This document shows positions 44,325 to 53,526 of a stretch of 64,000 nucleotides of DNA, piece by piece. This DNA is from Clostridia bacterium (lineage in GTDB: Bacteria > Bacillota > Clostridia > Oscillospirales > QAKW01): positions 54,109 through 118,108 of the forward strand of contig JAFTZM010000008.1 of assembly GCA_017464525.1 (NCBI GenBank), in the 5' to 3' direction. Below the pieces are notes generated by a model that was not told where the DNA came from, did not search any database, and saw only the letters and a program-made list of their open reading frames with translations. The position numbers were made by a program, and so were the translations under genes. How positions within the stretch are numbered: the stretch's first letter is position 1; the number at the start of each line of letters is the position of its first letter.

Positions 44325-45085
44325 AATTACGTTTAATGGGCTTTAATGTAAGAGGTTTTGACGATCCCAACGGCCATACCGTTGAAGAGCGCACCCCCCG
44401 TGTGCACGCTCTGATCGAGGAGTATGATCCCGATATTATCGGCTTTCAGGAGATCACCCGTATTTGGCTGAAACCCCTGCAGGGACTGGACGACCGCTTT
44501 GATCATGTGATGATGTTCCGGGATTGCTTCGACCTGGAGGGCGCCCCCATTTATTGGCGGAAGGATCGGTATGAGTATGTTTCCTCCGAGCAGTTCTGGT
44601 TCAACGACCAGCCCGACCGCCCCAATATCAAGGGCTGGGGCGCTAACCATGTGCGCCATTGCATCCGGGTGACCCTCCGCCATCTGGAGACCGGTAAGAC
44701 CGTCCATGTGATGAACTGCCATGTGGACTATAAGCCGGAGCCGCAGGTGCCCTCTGCCGAGCTGTTAGTGAAGAAGGCCAAGGAATTTGGGGATGAGACG
44801 GTTCTCTGCGTTGCCGATTTCAATTTCACTCCCGTTTCTCCCGCCTACGCCAAGATGACCGAGTATTTCAACGATACCCGCGGTACCTTCTGCCCTGAAA
44901 ATAAGCAGGCCACCTGCGTGGGCTACCAGATCGTCGGTGAGAATATCAATAGCATCATCGATATGAGCTTTTATCATGGCTCCGCCATCAAGCCGGTGGG
45001 CTATGATGTCATCATCCGTGAGTTCGGCGAGGGCCTTTTCGCCTCCGACCATTATCCGGTGATCTACGATTACGAAATCGAATAA
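44321..45085 (+). CDS. Single-domain EEP hydrolase, divergent last member
   Basis: 254 residues. Motifs: MGFNVRGFDD, GFQEITR, MNCHVD (Thr replaced by Cys, His and Asp kept), ADFNF, IIDMSF, SDHYP. The FWLSETPD block reads FWFNDQPDRP, so the likely substrate-facing loop has changed. It ends the array and is followed directly by a strong terminator. Confidence 0.85.
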   Translation: MKLRLMGFNVRGFDDPNGHTVEERTPRVHALIEEYDPDIIGFQEITRIWLKPLQGLDDRFDHVMMFRDCFDLEGAPIYWRKDRYEYVSSEQFWFNDQPDRPNIKGWGANHVRHCIRVTLRHLETGKTVHVMNCHVDYKPEPQVPSAELLVKKAKEFGDETVLCVADFNFTPVSPAYAKMTEYFNDTRGTFCPENKQATCVGYQIVGENINSIIDMSFYHGSAIKPVGYDVIIREFGEGLFASDHYPVIYDYEIE

Positions 45086-45088
45086 CCC

Positions 45089-45111
45089 AAAGCCCCGCTT
45101 TGCGGGGCTTT
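45089..45111 (+). terminator. Terminator at the end of the EEP array
   Basis: A palindromic stem AAAGCCCCGC-TTT-GCGGGGCTTT, three bases after the stop. The same 23 bases recur at 45415-45437. Confidence 0.9.
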
Positions 45112-45414
45112 GCTCAGACCGTCGAAAAAGGCACCGACCGCAGAAAAAAGGAATAACCTTTTCAGCACCATCTTGGTCATAGTTTGTAGGGCGGGGGCTA
45201 CCCCAAGGGGACTTCCTCGCTTCGCTCCCGCCGTTTCCAGAATAAGGAAAAATCTCGCCGAGGCGAGATTGATTTAAATTTTTTCTGCTTTCCGCCGGTC
45301 CCGCCACTCGTAGTATCACATACAACTTCGGGCGTGATCGGCGAAATCTGCGCTCTTTTTCGGCAGTCTGGCCAGGGCGTCGAAATAAAAAATAAGATTT
45401 TCGACACCCTGGGT
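45112..45414. repeat. Non-coding block between twin terminators, mobile-repeat-like
   Basis: About 300 bases with no supportable gene. It holds several inverted repeats: AATCTCGCC / GGCGAGATT with a following T-rich tail (near 45250), GTCGAAA...TTTCGAC near the right end (45379-45405) and CACCGACCGCAGAAAA (from 45132) partly mirrored by TTTTTTCTGC...GCCGGTCC near 45280-45300. Twenty bases at 45128-45147 are repeated at 63815-63834. This looks like a decayed, dispersed intergenic element. Confidence 0.5.
45128..45147 (+). repeat. 20-base dispersed repeat, copy 1
   Basis: AAGGCACCGACCGCAGAAAA, identical at 63815-63834, 18.7 kb away. Both copies are intergenic; the second is next to an insertion sequence. 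Confidence 0.8.
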
Positions 45415-45437
45415 AAAGCCCCGCTTTGCGGGGCTTT
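45415..45437. terminator. Second copy of the 23-base terminator palindrome
   Basis: Identical to 45089-45111 and followed by ACTTTTTCCC. No gene ends directly before it on the + strand, so it is either a duplicate carried with the block at 45112-45414 or an insulator before addB. Confidence 0.75.
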
Positions 45438-45463
45438 ACTTTTTCCCTAAAAACCCGTATAAT
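45435..45463 (+). promoter_or_regulatory. Promoter of addB-addA
   Basis: TTTACT (45435-45440), 17 bases, TATAAT (45458-45463), 34 bases before the addB start. The -35 overlaps the end of the terminator palindrome. Confidence 0.75.
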
Positions 45464-45497
45464 ATGATTATAAATCATTCAAAAAAGGAGCATTTTC

Positions 45498-48400
45498 ATG
45501 ATCACCTGGATCTTAGGCCGCAGCGGTGTGGGCAAAACCGAATATCTGATGCAGAAACTGTCGGAGCTTTCTGCCCGTTACCGCCGGGTCTATTATCTGG
45601 TGCCGGAGCAAAGCTCCATGGGGCTGGAGCGGGAGTTGGGGGCGCTGGACGGTGTGAAAGCGGTCTCCTTTCGCCGCCTTTGCAATGAGATCTTCCGCCG
45701 CTTCGGCGGGGTGGCCGGCAACTATATGACTGCCACCCGCCAGACCGCCCTCATCTACCGGGTACTGCAGGAGCAGCAGGCTCAGCTGGGCTACTACCGC
45801 AAGGCACGGCCCACCATGGGCTTTGTGGGCCGCCTTTCGGAGGTGTTTTCGGAATTTTCTCTTTCCGGTCTCACTCGGGATGCGGTGCTGCCGGTGCTGG
45901 AGCAGAGCGGCCGCCGGGATTGGCAGGAAAAATACCGAGATCTCTTTTTGCTTTATGACGCCTACCGGGCGGCGCTGGACGATGAGAATCGCTCCGCGGC
46001 CGAGGATCTGGCCGCCGCTACGGAGCTTGCCCGGGAGCATGGCTTTTTTGCCGATTCTGCCGTCATGATTGATGGATTTTTTGGCTTTACCGGCCGCCAG
46101 CGGGAGCTTTTACAGCTGATCTTCGAGCAGAGCGGCTGTGTTTACTGCGCCCTTTTGCTGGATCCTGCCGATCCTTCGCTGCTTTTTTCCTCTGCCAAGG
46201 GGGAACTGGCGGCGTTGCAGCGGTTGGCCAAGGGGAAGAAGACGGAGACGGTTGTGCTGCCCGGCCCCTCCCGGCGGCTGCAGCATGAGGATCTCCGGGC
46301 GCTGGAGCAGCATTTCTTTGCCACTGATGCTGCGATCATTCAGCCCGCCCATATCCGGCTGATGGCCGGCCGCAATATTCGGGAGGAGCTTTCCATGGTG
46401 GCCGCCGATATCGCCAAAAAGGTGCGGGAGCAGGGCTTGCGCTACCGGGATTTTGCCCTGGTTGCCGGCAGCTGCGAGGAATACGGCCCGGTGGCCGAAA
46501 CGGTCTTTGCTAAATACGGTGTTCCCCTCTTTGTGGATCGGGGGCGCTCCTCCTTGGGCAAGCCCCTCTTTGCCTTTGTGCAGAGTGCCCTCCGGCTGAT
46601 CAGCCCCGAGCGCTATTTTCGCCAGGAGGATCTTCTGACCTTTTTGAAGACCGGCCTTTGCGGGGAGGATCGGGATCTCATCAGTAGGCTGGAAAATTAT
46701 TGCATTTTATGGCAGATCAACGGCGAACGCTTTGTGCGAGAGGCCGATTGGAGCCAGAACCCCAACGGTCAGGGAAAGATCACCCCGGAAGGGGAGGCGC
46801 TGCTGCAGCAATTGAATGCCCTGCGCCGCCGGATCCGGGAGCCTCTTCTGCATTTCAAAGAAAAGACCGCGGCCGGCACCGGCGAAGCCCTGGCAGAAGC
46901 CATTTACGGTCTGCTCTGCGATTTCCGGGTGGAGACCCATCTCGCCGCCCTGGCGCAGGAACATTTGGATCGGACTGCCGCCGGGGAGAACCCTTGGGAG
47001 ACCCAGCAAAACCGCCGTTTAAGCCGGGAATATCTCAAGCTTTACAGCGTGATGACCGATATTCTGGACGATATTTATACCGTATTCGGCAAAGCGCCCC
47101 TCTCGCTGTATGCCGCCGAAGAATTGATCGGCCTCTGCGGAGAGGAAACGGCGCTGAATGTGGCTCCCCCGACGCTGGATGCGGTCACCATGGGCGAGGT
47201 GGCCCATAGCCGCCTGCGGGATGTGCATGGGCTGTATGTGGTGGGCGCCAATCAGGGGCTGCTGCCCATGCCGGTCTCCGATACCGGCCTGATCGGCGAT
47301 CGGGAGCGCCGGCTGTTTGCGGCCCACGATCTGCCCTGTAATGCCACCCTCCAGCAAAATACGCTCCAGGGGCAGTACCGTTTTTATGCAGCGGTCTTTT
47401 CTGCCCGGCAGGAGCTGACCTTTACCTATAGCGCCTTCCGGATGGACGGGGAGGCTCTGCTGCCCTCGGTCTATCTGGATAAGCTGCAAAAGCTCACCGG
47501 CCTGAAGCCCATTCTGCGGTCGGATATGGAGCCTTATGATTTTGCCGTCACCCCCGAGGGCGCTCGGGAGCTGACCGGCTGGAATCCGGCTTTGCGGCAG
47601 GCGGTCTTAGCGGAGTTGCAGGAACAGCCTCTGCCGCCCCGGGATCCCGCCGACCGGCTGCCGGAGGAGGTGGTGCGCCGCATCTTTGGCGATCGGCTGC
47701 GCCTCAGCTACAGCCAGATCAGCCTTTACCAGAATTGCCCCTTCCATTATTTTATGGATAAGACCATGGCCATCCGCCCCTTGGAGCCGGTCACCTTCGA
47801 TGCCGCCAATATCGGCACCTTTGTTCATTACGGCATGGAAAAGCTGATCTCCCGGCTCCGGGAGGAACATTTTGATTACTCTAAGTATACTCCTATTAAA
47901 ATTCAACAGTTCGGAGAGGTGCTTGCCCGGGAGTATCTGCAGGATCAGCTGCGGGATCTCAACCAGACCAACCGGTTCAACTCCCTTTACCGGCGGATGA
48001 CAAGCCTCTTCTGCCTGGTGGCAGAGAATGTATTGGGTGAGCTGCGGGAAGGGGGCTACATCCCCTATGGAGAGGAGGTCAAGCTGGACGGTACCACTCT
48101 GCCTCTCTCCGGCGGTGCCGTTGCCGAGCTGATCGGCTCGGTGGATCGGGTGGATACCTTTGAAGCAGATGGAAAGACCTACCTGAAGGTCACCGATTAT
48201 AAGACTGGCTCCAAGACCTTTGACCTGCGGGGCATCACCAACCGGGACGGTGTTCAGCTGCCCATCTACCTTTACGGCCTCATCAAAAGCGGCCGCTGGA
48301 GCAATGCAGTGCCCGGCGCCGGCTGTTATATGGAGGCCAAGACTCCTGTTTTCACTGAGCCGGTCAAGCCCGAGGAATTGGAAGAAAAGCTGAAAAGCTT

Positions 48401-48752
48401 TTATAAACGTAACGGCGCCTTTTCTGCCGATGAGCAGGCTCTTTGCGCCCTGGACGGGGCCAAGGGCAGCCGTTACTTCAAGATCGCATATACCAAGGAC
48501 GGAGCCTTGAAAAAGGATGTAAAGGCCTATGACCCCGCTCTGATGCAGGAGATGGTGGAGCATATGGAAACGGTCATCCGGGATACCGCCGAGGGGATCC
48601 TTTCCGGCGAGGCCGCCATCCGTCCGCTGAAGGGCCGGGAGCATAACGCCTGCCGTTACTGTGAATTTGCGGCAGTCTGCCGCCATGATCCCGAAACCGG
48701 GGATCAGCGCTATTATTCCGAAGAACCTTATGATTGGAGGGAGCAGCATTGA
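45498..48752 (+). CDS. addB: ATP-dependent helicase/nuclease subunit AddB
   Basis: 1084 residues, ATG after AAAAGGAG. With AddA it forms the helicase-nuclease that resects double-strand breaks for RecA loading and degrades linear foreign DNA. N-terminal P-loop GRSGVGKTEYLM; inactivated helicase-like middle; C-terminal RecB-type nuclease with LKVTDYKTGSK holding the metal-binding Asp and Lys. Four cysteines for the iron-sulfur cluster are represented by NCPFHYF near residue 745 and by CRYC and VC in the C-terminal HNACRYCEFAAVCRHD. Length is near that of the family. It overlaps addA by four bases. RexB is the equivalent name in streptococci. Confidence 0.95.
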   Translation: MITWILGRSGVGKTEYLMQKLSELSARYRRVYYLVPEQSSMGLERELGALDGVKAVSFRRLCNEIFRRFGGVAGNYMTATRQTALIYRVLQEQQAQLGYYRKARPTMGFVGRLSEVFSEFSLSGLTRDAVLPVLEQSGRRDWQEKYRDLFLLYDAYRAALDDENRSAAEDLAAATELAREHGFFADSAVMIDGFFGFTGRQRELLQLIFEQSGCVYCALLLDPADPSLLFSSAKGELAALQRLAKGKKTETVVLPGPSRRLQHEDLRALEQHFFATDAAIIQPAHIRLMAGRNIREELSMVAADIAKKVREQGLRYRDFALVAGSCEEYGPVAETVFAKYGVPLFVDRGRSSLGKPLFAFVQSALRLISPERYFRQEDLLTFLKTGLCGEDRDLISRLENYCILWQINGERFVREADWSQNPNGQGKITPEGEALLQQLNALRRRIREPLLHFKEKTAAGTGEALAEAIYGLLCDFRVETHLAALAQEHLDRTAAGENPWETQQNRRLSREYLKLYSVMTDILDDIYTVFGKAPLSLYAAEELIGLCGEETALNVAPPTLDAVTMGEVAHSRLRDVHGLYVVGANQGLLPMPVSDTGLIGDRERRLFAAHDLPCNATLQQNTLQGQYRFYAAVFSARQELTFTYSAFRMDGEALLPSVYLDKLQKLTGLKPILRSDMEPYDFAVTPEGARELTGWNPALRQAVLAELQEQPLPPRDPADRLPEEVVRRIFGDRLRLSYSQISLYQNCPFHYFMDKTMAIRPLEPVTFDAANIGTFVHYGMEKLISRLREEHFDYSKYTPIKIQQFGEVLAREYLQDQLRDLNQTNRFNSLYRRMTSLFCLVAENVLGELREGGYIPYGEEVKLDGTTLPLSGGAVAELIGSVDRVDTFEADGKTYLKVTDYKTGSKTFDLRGITNRDGVQLPIYLYGLIKSGRWSNAVPGAGCYMEAKTPVFTEPVKPEELEEKLKSFYKRNGAFSADEQALCALDGAKGSRYFKIAYTKDGALKKDVKAYDPALMQEMVEHMETVIRDTAEGILSGEAAIRPLKGREHNACRYCEFAAVCRHDPETGDQRYYSEEPYDWREQH

Positions 48753-51700
48753 GCATACAATTTACCGGGCAGCAGCAAAAGGCCATCGCCGGCCGGGGCG
48801 ATGCTCTGCTGGTCTCTGCCGCCGCCGGCAGCGGTAAGACCGCCGTGCTGGTGGAGCGGATCCTCCGCTACCTCACTCAGCAGGAAGGAGATATCCAGCG
48901 GCTGATCATTATGACTTATACCACCGCCGCAGCCGCCGAAATGCGGCAAAAGATCAAAAAAGCGGTGGATCAGTACCTGCGGGAAAACGGAGGCAACGAC
49001 CACCTGATGCGCCAGAGCGCTCTCATCGACAGTGCCGAGATCGGCACCGTCCACAGCATCTGCTTGGGGCTGATCACCCGCCATTTTGAGCAGTTGGAGC
49101 TGGATCCCCGTTGCCGCCTCATCGATGAGCAGGCCGAGACCGCCATGGTGGAGGAGGAGACCGAAAAATTCCTGGAGGAGCTTTACGGCACCGAGGACCC
49201 CCGGGTCCAAAGGGTGCTGGATCAGTTTGCCGCCGCCCGCAGCGATGAGCCTTTAAAGAGCCTGCTGATCCGGGGGCTGCATTTTCTGGAGGATCAGCCG
49301 CTGCCCGCCGATTATATCCGCCGGGCGCTGGAGCCCTACCGCCGGGCAGAGGAGGGGCTGTTTGCCTGCTTTGCCGAGGACGGTCTTTACCGTTATCTCC
49401 GGCAAAATCTGGAGGAGCTGCAGGCCCGCTATGCCTTTTTGATGGAACTGGTGCTGCGTCATCCCTATCTCAGCGGCTTTCCCTTGCTGCTGGAGTTTCT
49501 GGAAAAGGAGCAGCAAGGGCTGGCTGATCTCTTCCGGGTGCTGCAGAGCCGCCGCTACGATGATTGGGTGCAGGCCCTCCAAAACCATAAATTTGCCACC
49601 CTCACCTGGAATAAATTGGTGGAAAAGGGGGGCGATGAGGAGGCCAAGGAGCTGCTGAAGCAGGAGCGGGATCGCTTTAAAAAAGCCTTTGCCGAGTTCC
49701 AGAAGCAATGTACGCAGCCGGAGGCGGAGGAACTGCGGCAGATCGTCGCCGAGGGGGAGCTGCTGGAAAGCTATTTTGCCCTCTGCTCGGAATTGCAGAA
49801 GCGGCTGGCAGAGGCCCGCCGCCGGGGCGGCTTTATCTCTTATCAGGATATGGAGCAGATGGCGGTGCAGCTATTGGTGGAGGCCTATGACCCCGCCGCC
49901 GACCGCCTCACCCCCACCCCCCGTGCCCTCCAGCTGCAGCAGGATTACGATGAGATCATCATCGATGAATTTCAGGATACCAACCGGGCGCAGGATCTGA
50001 TCTTCCGAGCCCTTTCAAAGGATGAACAAAATCTCTTTATGGTGGGAGATCTCAAGCAAAGCATCTACCGCTTCCGGGGTGCCGAGCCGGAGATCTTCGA
50101 TCAGAAGCGTCGTCATTCTGCCCCCTATGAGGCAGATGCCCTTTCCGGCAAAACAGTGCTGGAGCTGAATGCTAATTTTCGCTCCCATCCGGGGGTGCTG
50201 CGGTTTGCCAACCGGGTGTTTTCCTCCATTATGAGCCCGGAGCTGGGCGGCGTTTGCTATGATGACCGGGAAAAACTGGTGGCCGGCCGTACCTTCTCCC
50301 AGCCGGAGTCTGTACGGGCAGAGTTTCATTGGCTGGCACCCATGGAGGATTCGAAGACGGGGAAAAGGGTGGAGCCTGCGGTGCAGAATGCCCGCTATAC
50401 CGCCCGGCTTATCGCCCAAGCGGTGGAGAAGGGGGAAATGCTTCTGCTGCCCGACGGCGAGTCCCGCCCGGTGCAGTATAAGGATTTTGCGGTGCTGCTC
50501 CGCAATACCAGCGGTACCGCCGCCGTTTATGAAAGGGAATTGCTGGCGCTGGGCATTCCGGTGGTCAACAGTAATAAGGGGGTTCGCTTTTTTGACCTTT
50601 TCGAGGTGCAGAGCATCCTTTCCTATCTGCTGGTGCTGAATAATCCTTACGACGATGTGGCGCTGGTCTCCCTGCTCTACGGCGATTACTTCCGCTTCAG
50701 CGTGGGGCAATTGGCTTCCATACGCCACCGCCATGCTCCCTTATATGAAGATCTTCGTGTGGCGGCCAAAACCCTTCCGGAGGCAAAAAAAGCCTATGAG
50801 ACCATCGAAAATTACCGCCGCCTGGCCGGCTCCCTTTATGTTTACGATCTGTTGTACCGCATCTATCAGGAAAGCGGGATCTTAGCGGCCTACGCCGCCG
50901 AGGAGGGGGGCGCGGAAAAATGCGCCAATCTGGAGTTGCTGGCCGAGGATGCCCGCCTCTTTGAGCAGGAGGGCTACCGGGGGCTGTATGCCTTTGTGCA
51001 GCATATCCGAATCAGCCAATCGGGCAGCCAAGGCGGTGCCCGGCTGAAATCCGATGAAAACAGCGTGCGGATCATGTCCATCCATAAATCCAAGGGTCTG
51101 GAATTCCCCATCTGTATTCTGGGGGATGCCCATAAAAAATTCAACCGTACCGATCTCAGCGAGCGGATCCTGCTCCATTCTCGCTACGGCGCCGCCGTGG
51201 AGTACGGGGAGCCGGAGCTGTATTTCCATTGCCGCTCTCTTTCCCAGACCGTGCTAGCCGATCAGATGGCCGCCGATGGGGTGGGGGAGGAGGAACGGGT
51301 GCTGTATGTGGCCCTCACCCGCCCGGTGAGCAAGACTATTCTGCTGCTCAATACCGCCGAAAAAAATCTGGAGCGCTGGATCACCGAGGGCGCTTCTTTA
51401 GGGCAGGTACTGCCCCGCTGGCTGCTGAAGGGCAAGGATGCCTCCTATGGCCGCTGGCTGGGGGCGTTGCTGGGCGGCAGCGCAGAAGGGGAAACCCTGC
51501 GGCAGCGGTTTGGCCTGCCGCAGCGGGAATATCCCTCCCTTTATGCCCAATGGGTGGAAGGAGCGCCCCAAGAGGAGGCATTGCCGGCGGAGCAGCCGCA
51601 AGGGGAGGAATGCCCCTTCGATGCTAAGACCTTCCATGCCCGGCTGGATTGGAAATACCCCCATCTTTCCGCCGTGCGGCTGCCGGCCAAGCTCTCGGTT

Positions 51701-52297
51701 TCGGAACTGAAGGGTCTCCGGGAGCAGGATGCGGAGGCGGAGCCCCTTTTAGAGGAGCGGGTGCGGATGGCAGAGCCCCGCTTTGTCAGCCGGTTTGCCC
51801 CCCGGGGCAATGAGGTGGGTAACGCACTCCATCAGGCCCTACAGTTCAGCAATTTTGAACGGCTGCGGCAGGATCCCGAGGCAGAGCTGGCCCGGCTGGT
51901 CCATGAAAAATTCATTCTTGAAAGCCAGCGGGCGCTGATCCCGGTGGAAAAGATCCGCCGCTTTACCGCCAGCCCCTGCTTTGAAAATCTGCTGGCCGCC
52001 GAATACTACAGCAAGGAGGAGCGGTTCCTCTTTCCCATGCCCGCCCGGGAGCTTTTCGGGGAGCAGGCGGAGGGAGAGATCCTCATCCAGGGCGTGCTGG
52101 ATTGCTATAGCGTCAACGGCACCGAGGCGGTGATCCTGGATTATAAGACCGACCGGGTCTCCGCCGGGCAGGAGCTCATTGACCGCTACCAGATCCAGAT
52201 GGATCTCTATGCCGAAGCCCTGAAACGGGTCAAAGGGCTTACCGTTGTCCGCAGAGAGATCTACAGTTTTTCTTTGGAAAAAACAATAGAGTTATAA
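48749..52297 (+). CDS. addA: ATP-dependent helicase/nuclease subunit AddA
   Basis: 1182 residues. GGAGG at 48736-48740 places the start at a TTG (48749) that overlaps the addB stop, giving MSIQFTGQQQKAIAGRG; an earlier in-frame TTG precedes the ribosome site. A UvrD/RecB-type helicase with Walker A SAAAGSGKTAVLVERIL, Walker B IIIDEFQDTN, motif III GDLKQSIYRFRGAEP, and HKSKGLEFP near residue 780. The C-terminal nuclease shows AVILDYKTDRV. It is the active motor and the 3'-strand nuclease of AddAB. No Chi-recognition prediction is possible from this. Confidence 0.96.
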   Translation: MSIQFTGQQQKAIAGRGDALLVSAAAGSGKTAVLVERILRYLTQQEGDIQRLIIMTYTTAAAAEMRQKIKKAVDQYLRENGGNDHLMRQSALIDSAEIGTVHSICLGLITRHFEQLELDPRCRLIDEQAETAMVEEETEKFLEELYGTEDPRVQRVLDQFAAARSDEPLKSLLIRGLHFLEDQPLPADYIRRALEPYRRAEEGLFACFAEDGLYRYLRQNLEELQARYAFLMELVLRHPYLSGFPLLLEFLEKEQQGLADLFRVLQSRRYDDWVQALQNHKFATLTWNKLVEKGGDEEAKELLKQERDRFKKAFAEFQKQCTQPEAEELRQIVAEGELLESYFALCSELQKRLAEARRRGGFISYQDMEQMAVQLLVEAYDPAADRLTPTPRALQLQQDYDEIIIDEFQDTNRAQDLIFRALSKDEQNLFMVGDLKQSIYRFRGAEPEIFDQKRRHSAPYEADALSGKTVLELNANFRSHPGVLRFANRVFSSIMSPELGGVCYDDREKLVAGRTFSQPESVRAEFHWLAPMEDSKTGKRVEPAVQNARYTARLIAQAVEKGEMLLLPDGESRPVQYKDFAVLLRNTSGTAAVYERELLALGIPVVNSNKGVRFFDLFEVQSILSYLLVLNNPYDDVALVSLLYGDYFRFSVGQLASIRHRHAPLYEDLRVAAKTLPEAKKAYETIENYRRLAGSLYVYDLLYRIYQESGILAAYAAEEGGAEKCANLELLAEDARLFEQEGYRGLYAFVQHIRISQSGSQGGARLKSDENSVRIMSIHKSKGLEFPICILGDAHKKFNRTDLSERILLHSRYGAAVEYGEPELYFHCRSLSQTVLADQMAADGVGEEERVLYVALTRPVSKTILLLNTAEKNLERWITEGASLGQVLPRWLLKGKDASYGRWLGALLGGSAEGETLRQRFGLPQREYPSLYAQWVEGAPQEEALPAEQPQGEECPFDAKTFHARLDWKYPHLSAVRLPAKLSVSELKGLREQDAEAEPLLEERVRMAEPRFVSRFAPRGNEVGNALHQALQFSNFERLRQDPEAELARLVHEKFILESQRALIPVEKIRRFTASPCFENLLAAEYYSKEERFLFPMPARELFGEQAEGEILIQGVLDCYSVNGTEAVILDYKTDRVSAGQELIDRYQIQMDLYAEALKRVKGLTVVRREIYSFSLEKTIEL

Positions 52298-52298
52298 A

Positions 52299-52332
52299 AC
52301 AAAACCACAGAACTTTGGTTCTGTGGTTTTGT
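52299..52332 (+). terminator. Terminator of addB-addA
   Basis: ACAAAACCACAGAAC / GTTCTGTGGTTTTGT with a TTTG loop, two bases after the stop. Confidence 0.88.
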
Positions 52333-52363
52333 TGCAGTTTGTTCAAAATAAAAGAAAGAAAAC

Positions 52364-52396
52364 CCTATTTTTTTATAGGAAAACCTATGTTAAAAT
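52364..52396 (+). promoter_or_regulatory. Operator-like repeats and promoter of the corrinoid operon
   Basis: Three alternating half-sites: CCTAT (52364-52368), ATAGG (52375-52379), CCTAT (52384-52388), with gaps of six and four bases. They lie immediately upstream of a TAAAAT -10 (52391-52396) about 20 bases before the first gene. No good -35 is present, fitting control by a regulator such as the AraC protein encoded two genes later. The pairing of site and regulator is inference. Confidence 0.5.
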
Positions 52397-52416
52397 AATA
52401 AAAAGGAGGGGTTTTT

Positions 52417-53526
52417 ATGACCAATCGCGAACGTGTATTGAATATTTTGCATTTTCGCCCTGCCGATCGGATGCCGGCGGTTCACTTTGGCTACTGGAGA
52501 GAACTGCTGCTGGAATGGGCAGAGCAGGGATATATTTCCAAGGAACTTGCCCAAGCCCAAGGGGACGGCAACGCCGCCGACCGGGAGCTGGATCGCCTGC
52601 TGGGCTGGGATTTTAACTGGTCCAGATCCGGGCGCGGCGTGGATCTTTCCCTGCGCCCGCCCTTTGAACGAAAGGTGCTGGAGGTCCTGCCGGACGGCAC
52701 TCAGCGGGTGCAAGGCCCCACCGGCATCATCGAGCGGATCAAGCCGGGTATTAGCTCCATCCCTTCGGAGGATGATTACCTTTTAAAAAGCCGGAGGGAG
52801 TTCGAAGAGCTGTACCGGCCCAAAATGCAGTTTACCCCCGACCGCATCTGTCCGGATGCTTATAAGGATCTGGATCCCGATCTGCCCCGCTGCCTGAAGG
52901 TGGGCAGTGTGCTGGGTACGATCCGGGATATGGTCTCGGTGGTGGGGATGAGCTACCTGATGTACGATGAGGATGAGACCCTCTTTGCCGATCTTATCGA
53001 TACCTTTGCCGAGATGCAGTATCAATGCGTTAAGGCAGTGCTGGAGAGCGGCATCCAATTTGATACCGCCCACTATTGGGAGGATATCTGCTTCAAAAAC
53101 GGGCCGCTGATCCACCCCGAGCTCTTTGAAGAGCTTTGCGCTAAGCACTATAAAAAGCGCAACGATCTGCTCCATTCCTATGGCATCGACCTTATTTCCC
53201 TGGATTGCGACGGGGTCACCGAAAAACTTCTGCCCACATGGGTGGAAAACGGCGTGAATGTGATGTTCCCCATCGAGGTGGGGGTATGGGGTGATCAGTT
53301 TGCCCCCGCCCGTGCGCGCTTCGGCAAGAAGGTGCTGGGGGTAGGCGGCATGGATAAGACAGCCCTCCGTAAGGACAAAGCGGCGGTGGATGCCGAGCTT
53401 GAGCGGATGCAACGGCTGGCCGATCTGGGCGGCTTTATCCCTTGCCCCGACCATCGGCTGATGCCCGGCTCCAAATTTGAGCTGGTGCAGTACTACGCTG
53501 AAAAGATCAAGGAGCTTCGAGTATAA
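52417..53526 (+). CDS. Uroporphyrinogen decarboxylase-fold methyltransferase
   Basis: 369 residues after AAGGAGGGG. It begins MTNRERVLNILHFRPADRMP, the usual opening of the URO-D superfamily, whose anaerobic members move methyl groups to or from corrinoid proteins (MtaA, MtbA, CmuA). A Cys in SLDCDG and another in FIPCPDHRLMPG may bind metal, but the classic HxC motif is absent. True heme-pathway HemE is unlikely given the neighbours. First gene of a seven-gene operon; probably either the substrate-demethylating or the methyl-accepting component. Confidence 0.82.
   Translation: MTNRERVLNILHFRPADRMPAVHFGYWRELLLEWAEQGYISKELAQAQGDGNAADRELDRLLGWDFNWSRSGRGVDLSLRPPFERKVLEVLPDGTQRVQGPTGIIERIKPGISSIPSEDDYLLKSRREFEELYRPKMQFTPDRICPDAYKDLDPDLPRCLKVGSVLGTIRDMVSVVGMSYLMYDEDETLFADLIDTFAEMQYQCVKAVLESGIQFDTAHYWEDICFKNGPLIHPELFEELCAKHYKKRNDLLHSYGIDLISLDCDGVTEKLLPTWVENGVNVMFPIEVGVWGDQFAPARARFGKKVLGVGGMDKTALRKDKAAVDAELERMQRLADLGGFIPCPDHRLMPGSKFELVQYYAEKIKELRV

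Noticed and set aside
26470..52297. EEP array plus AddAB as one DNA-defence system
   Set aside because: AddAB has its own promoter and terminator and is a housekeeping repair complex. Lipoprotein forms of EEP outside the cell do not suit intracellular DNA defence.
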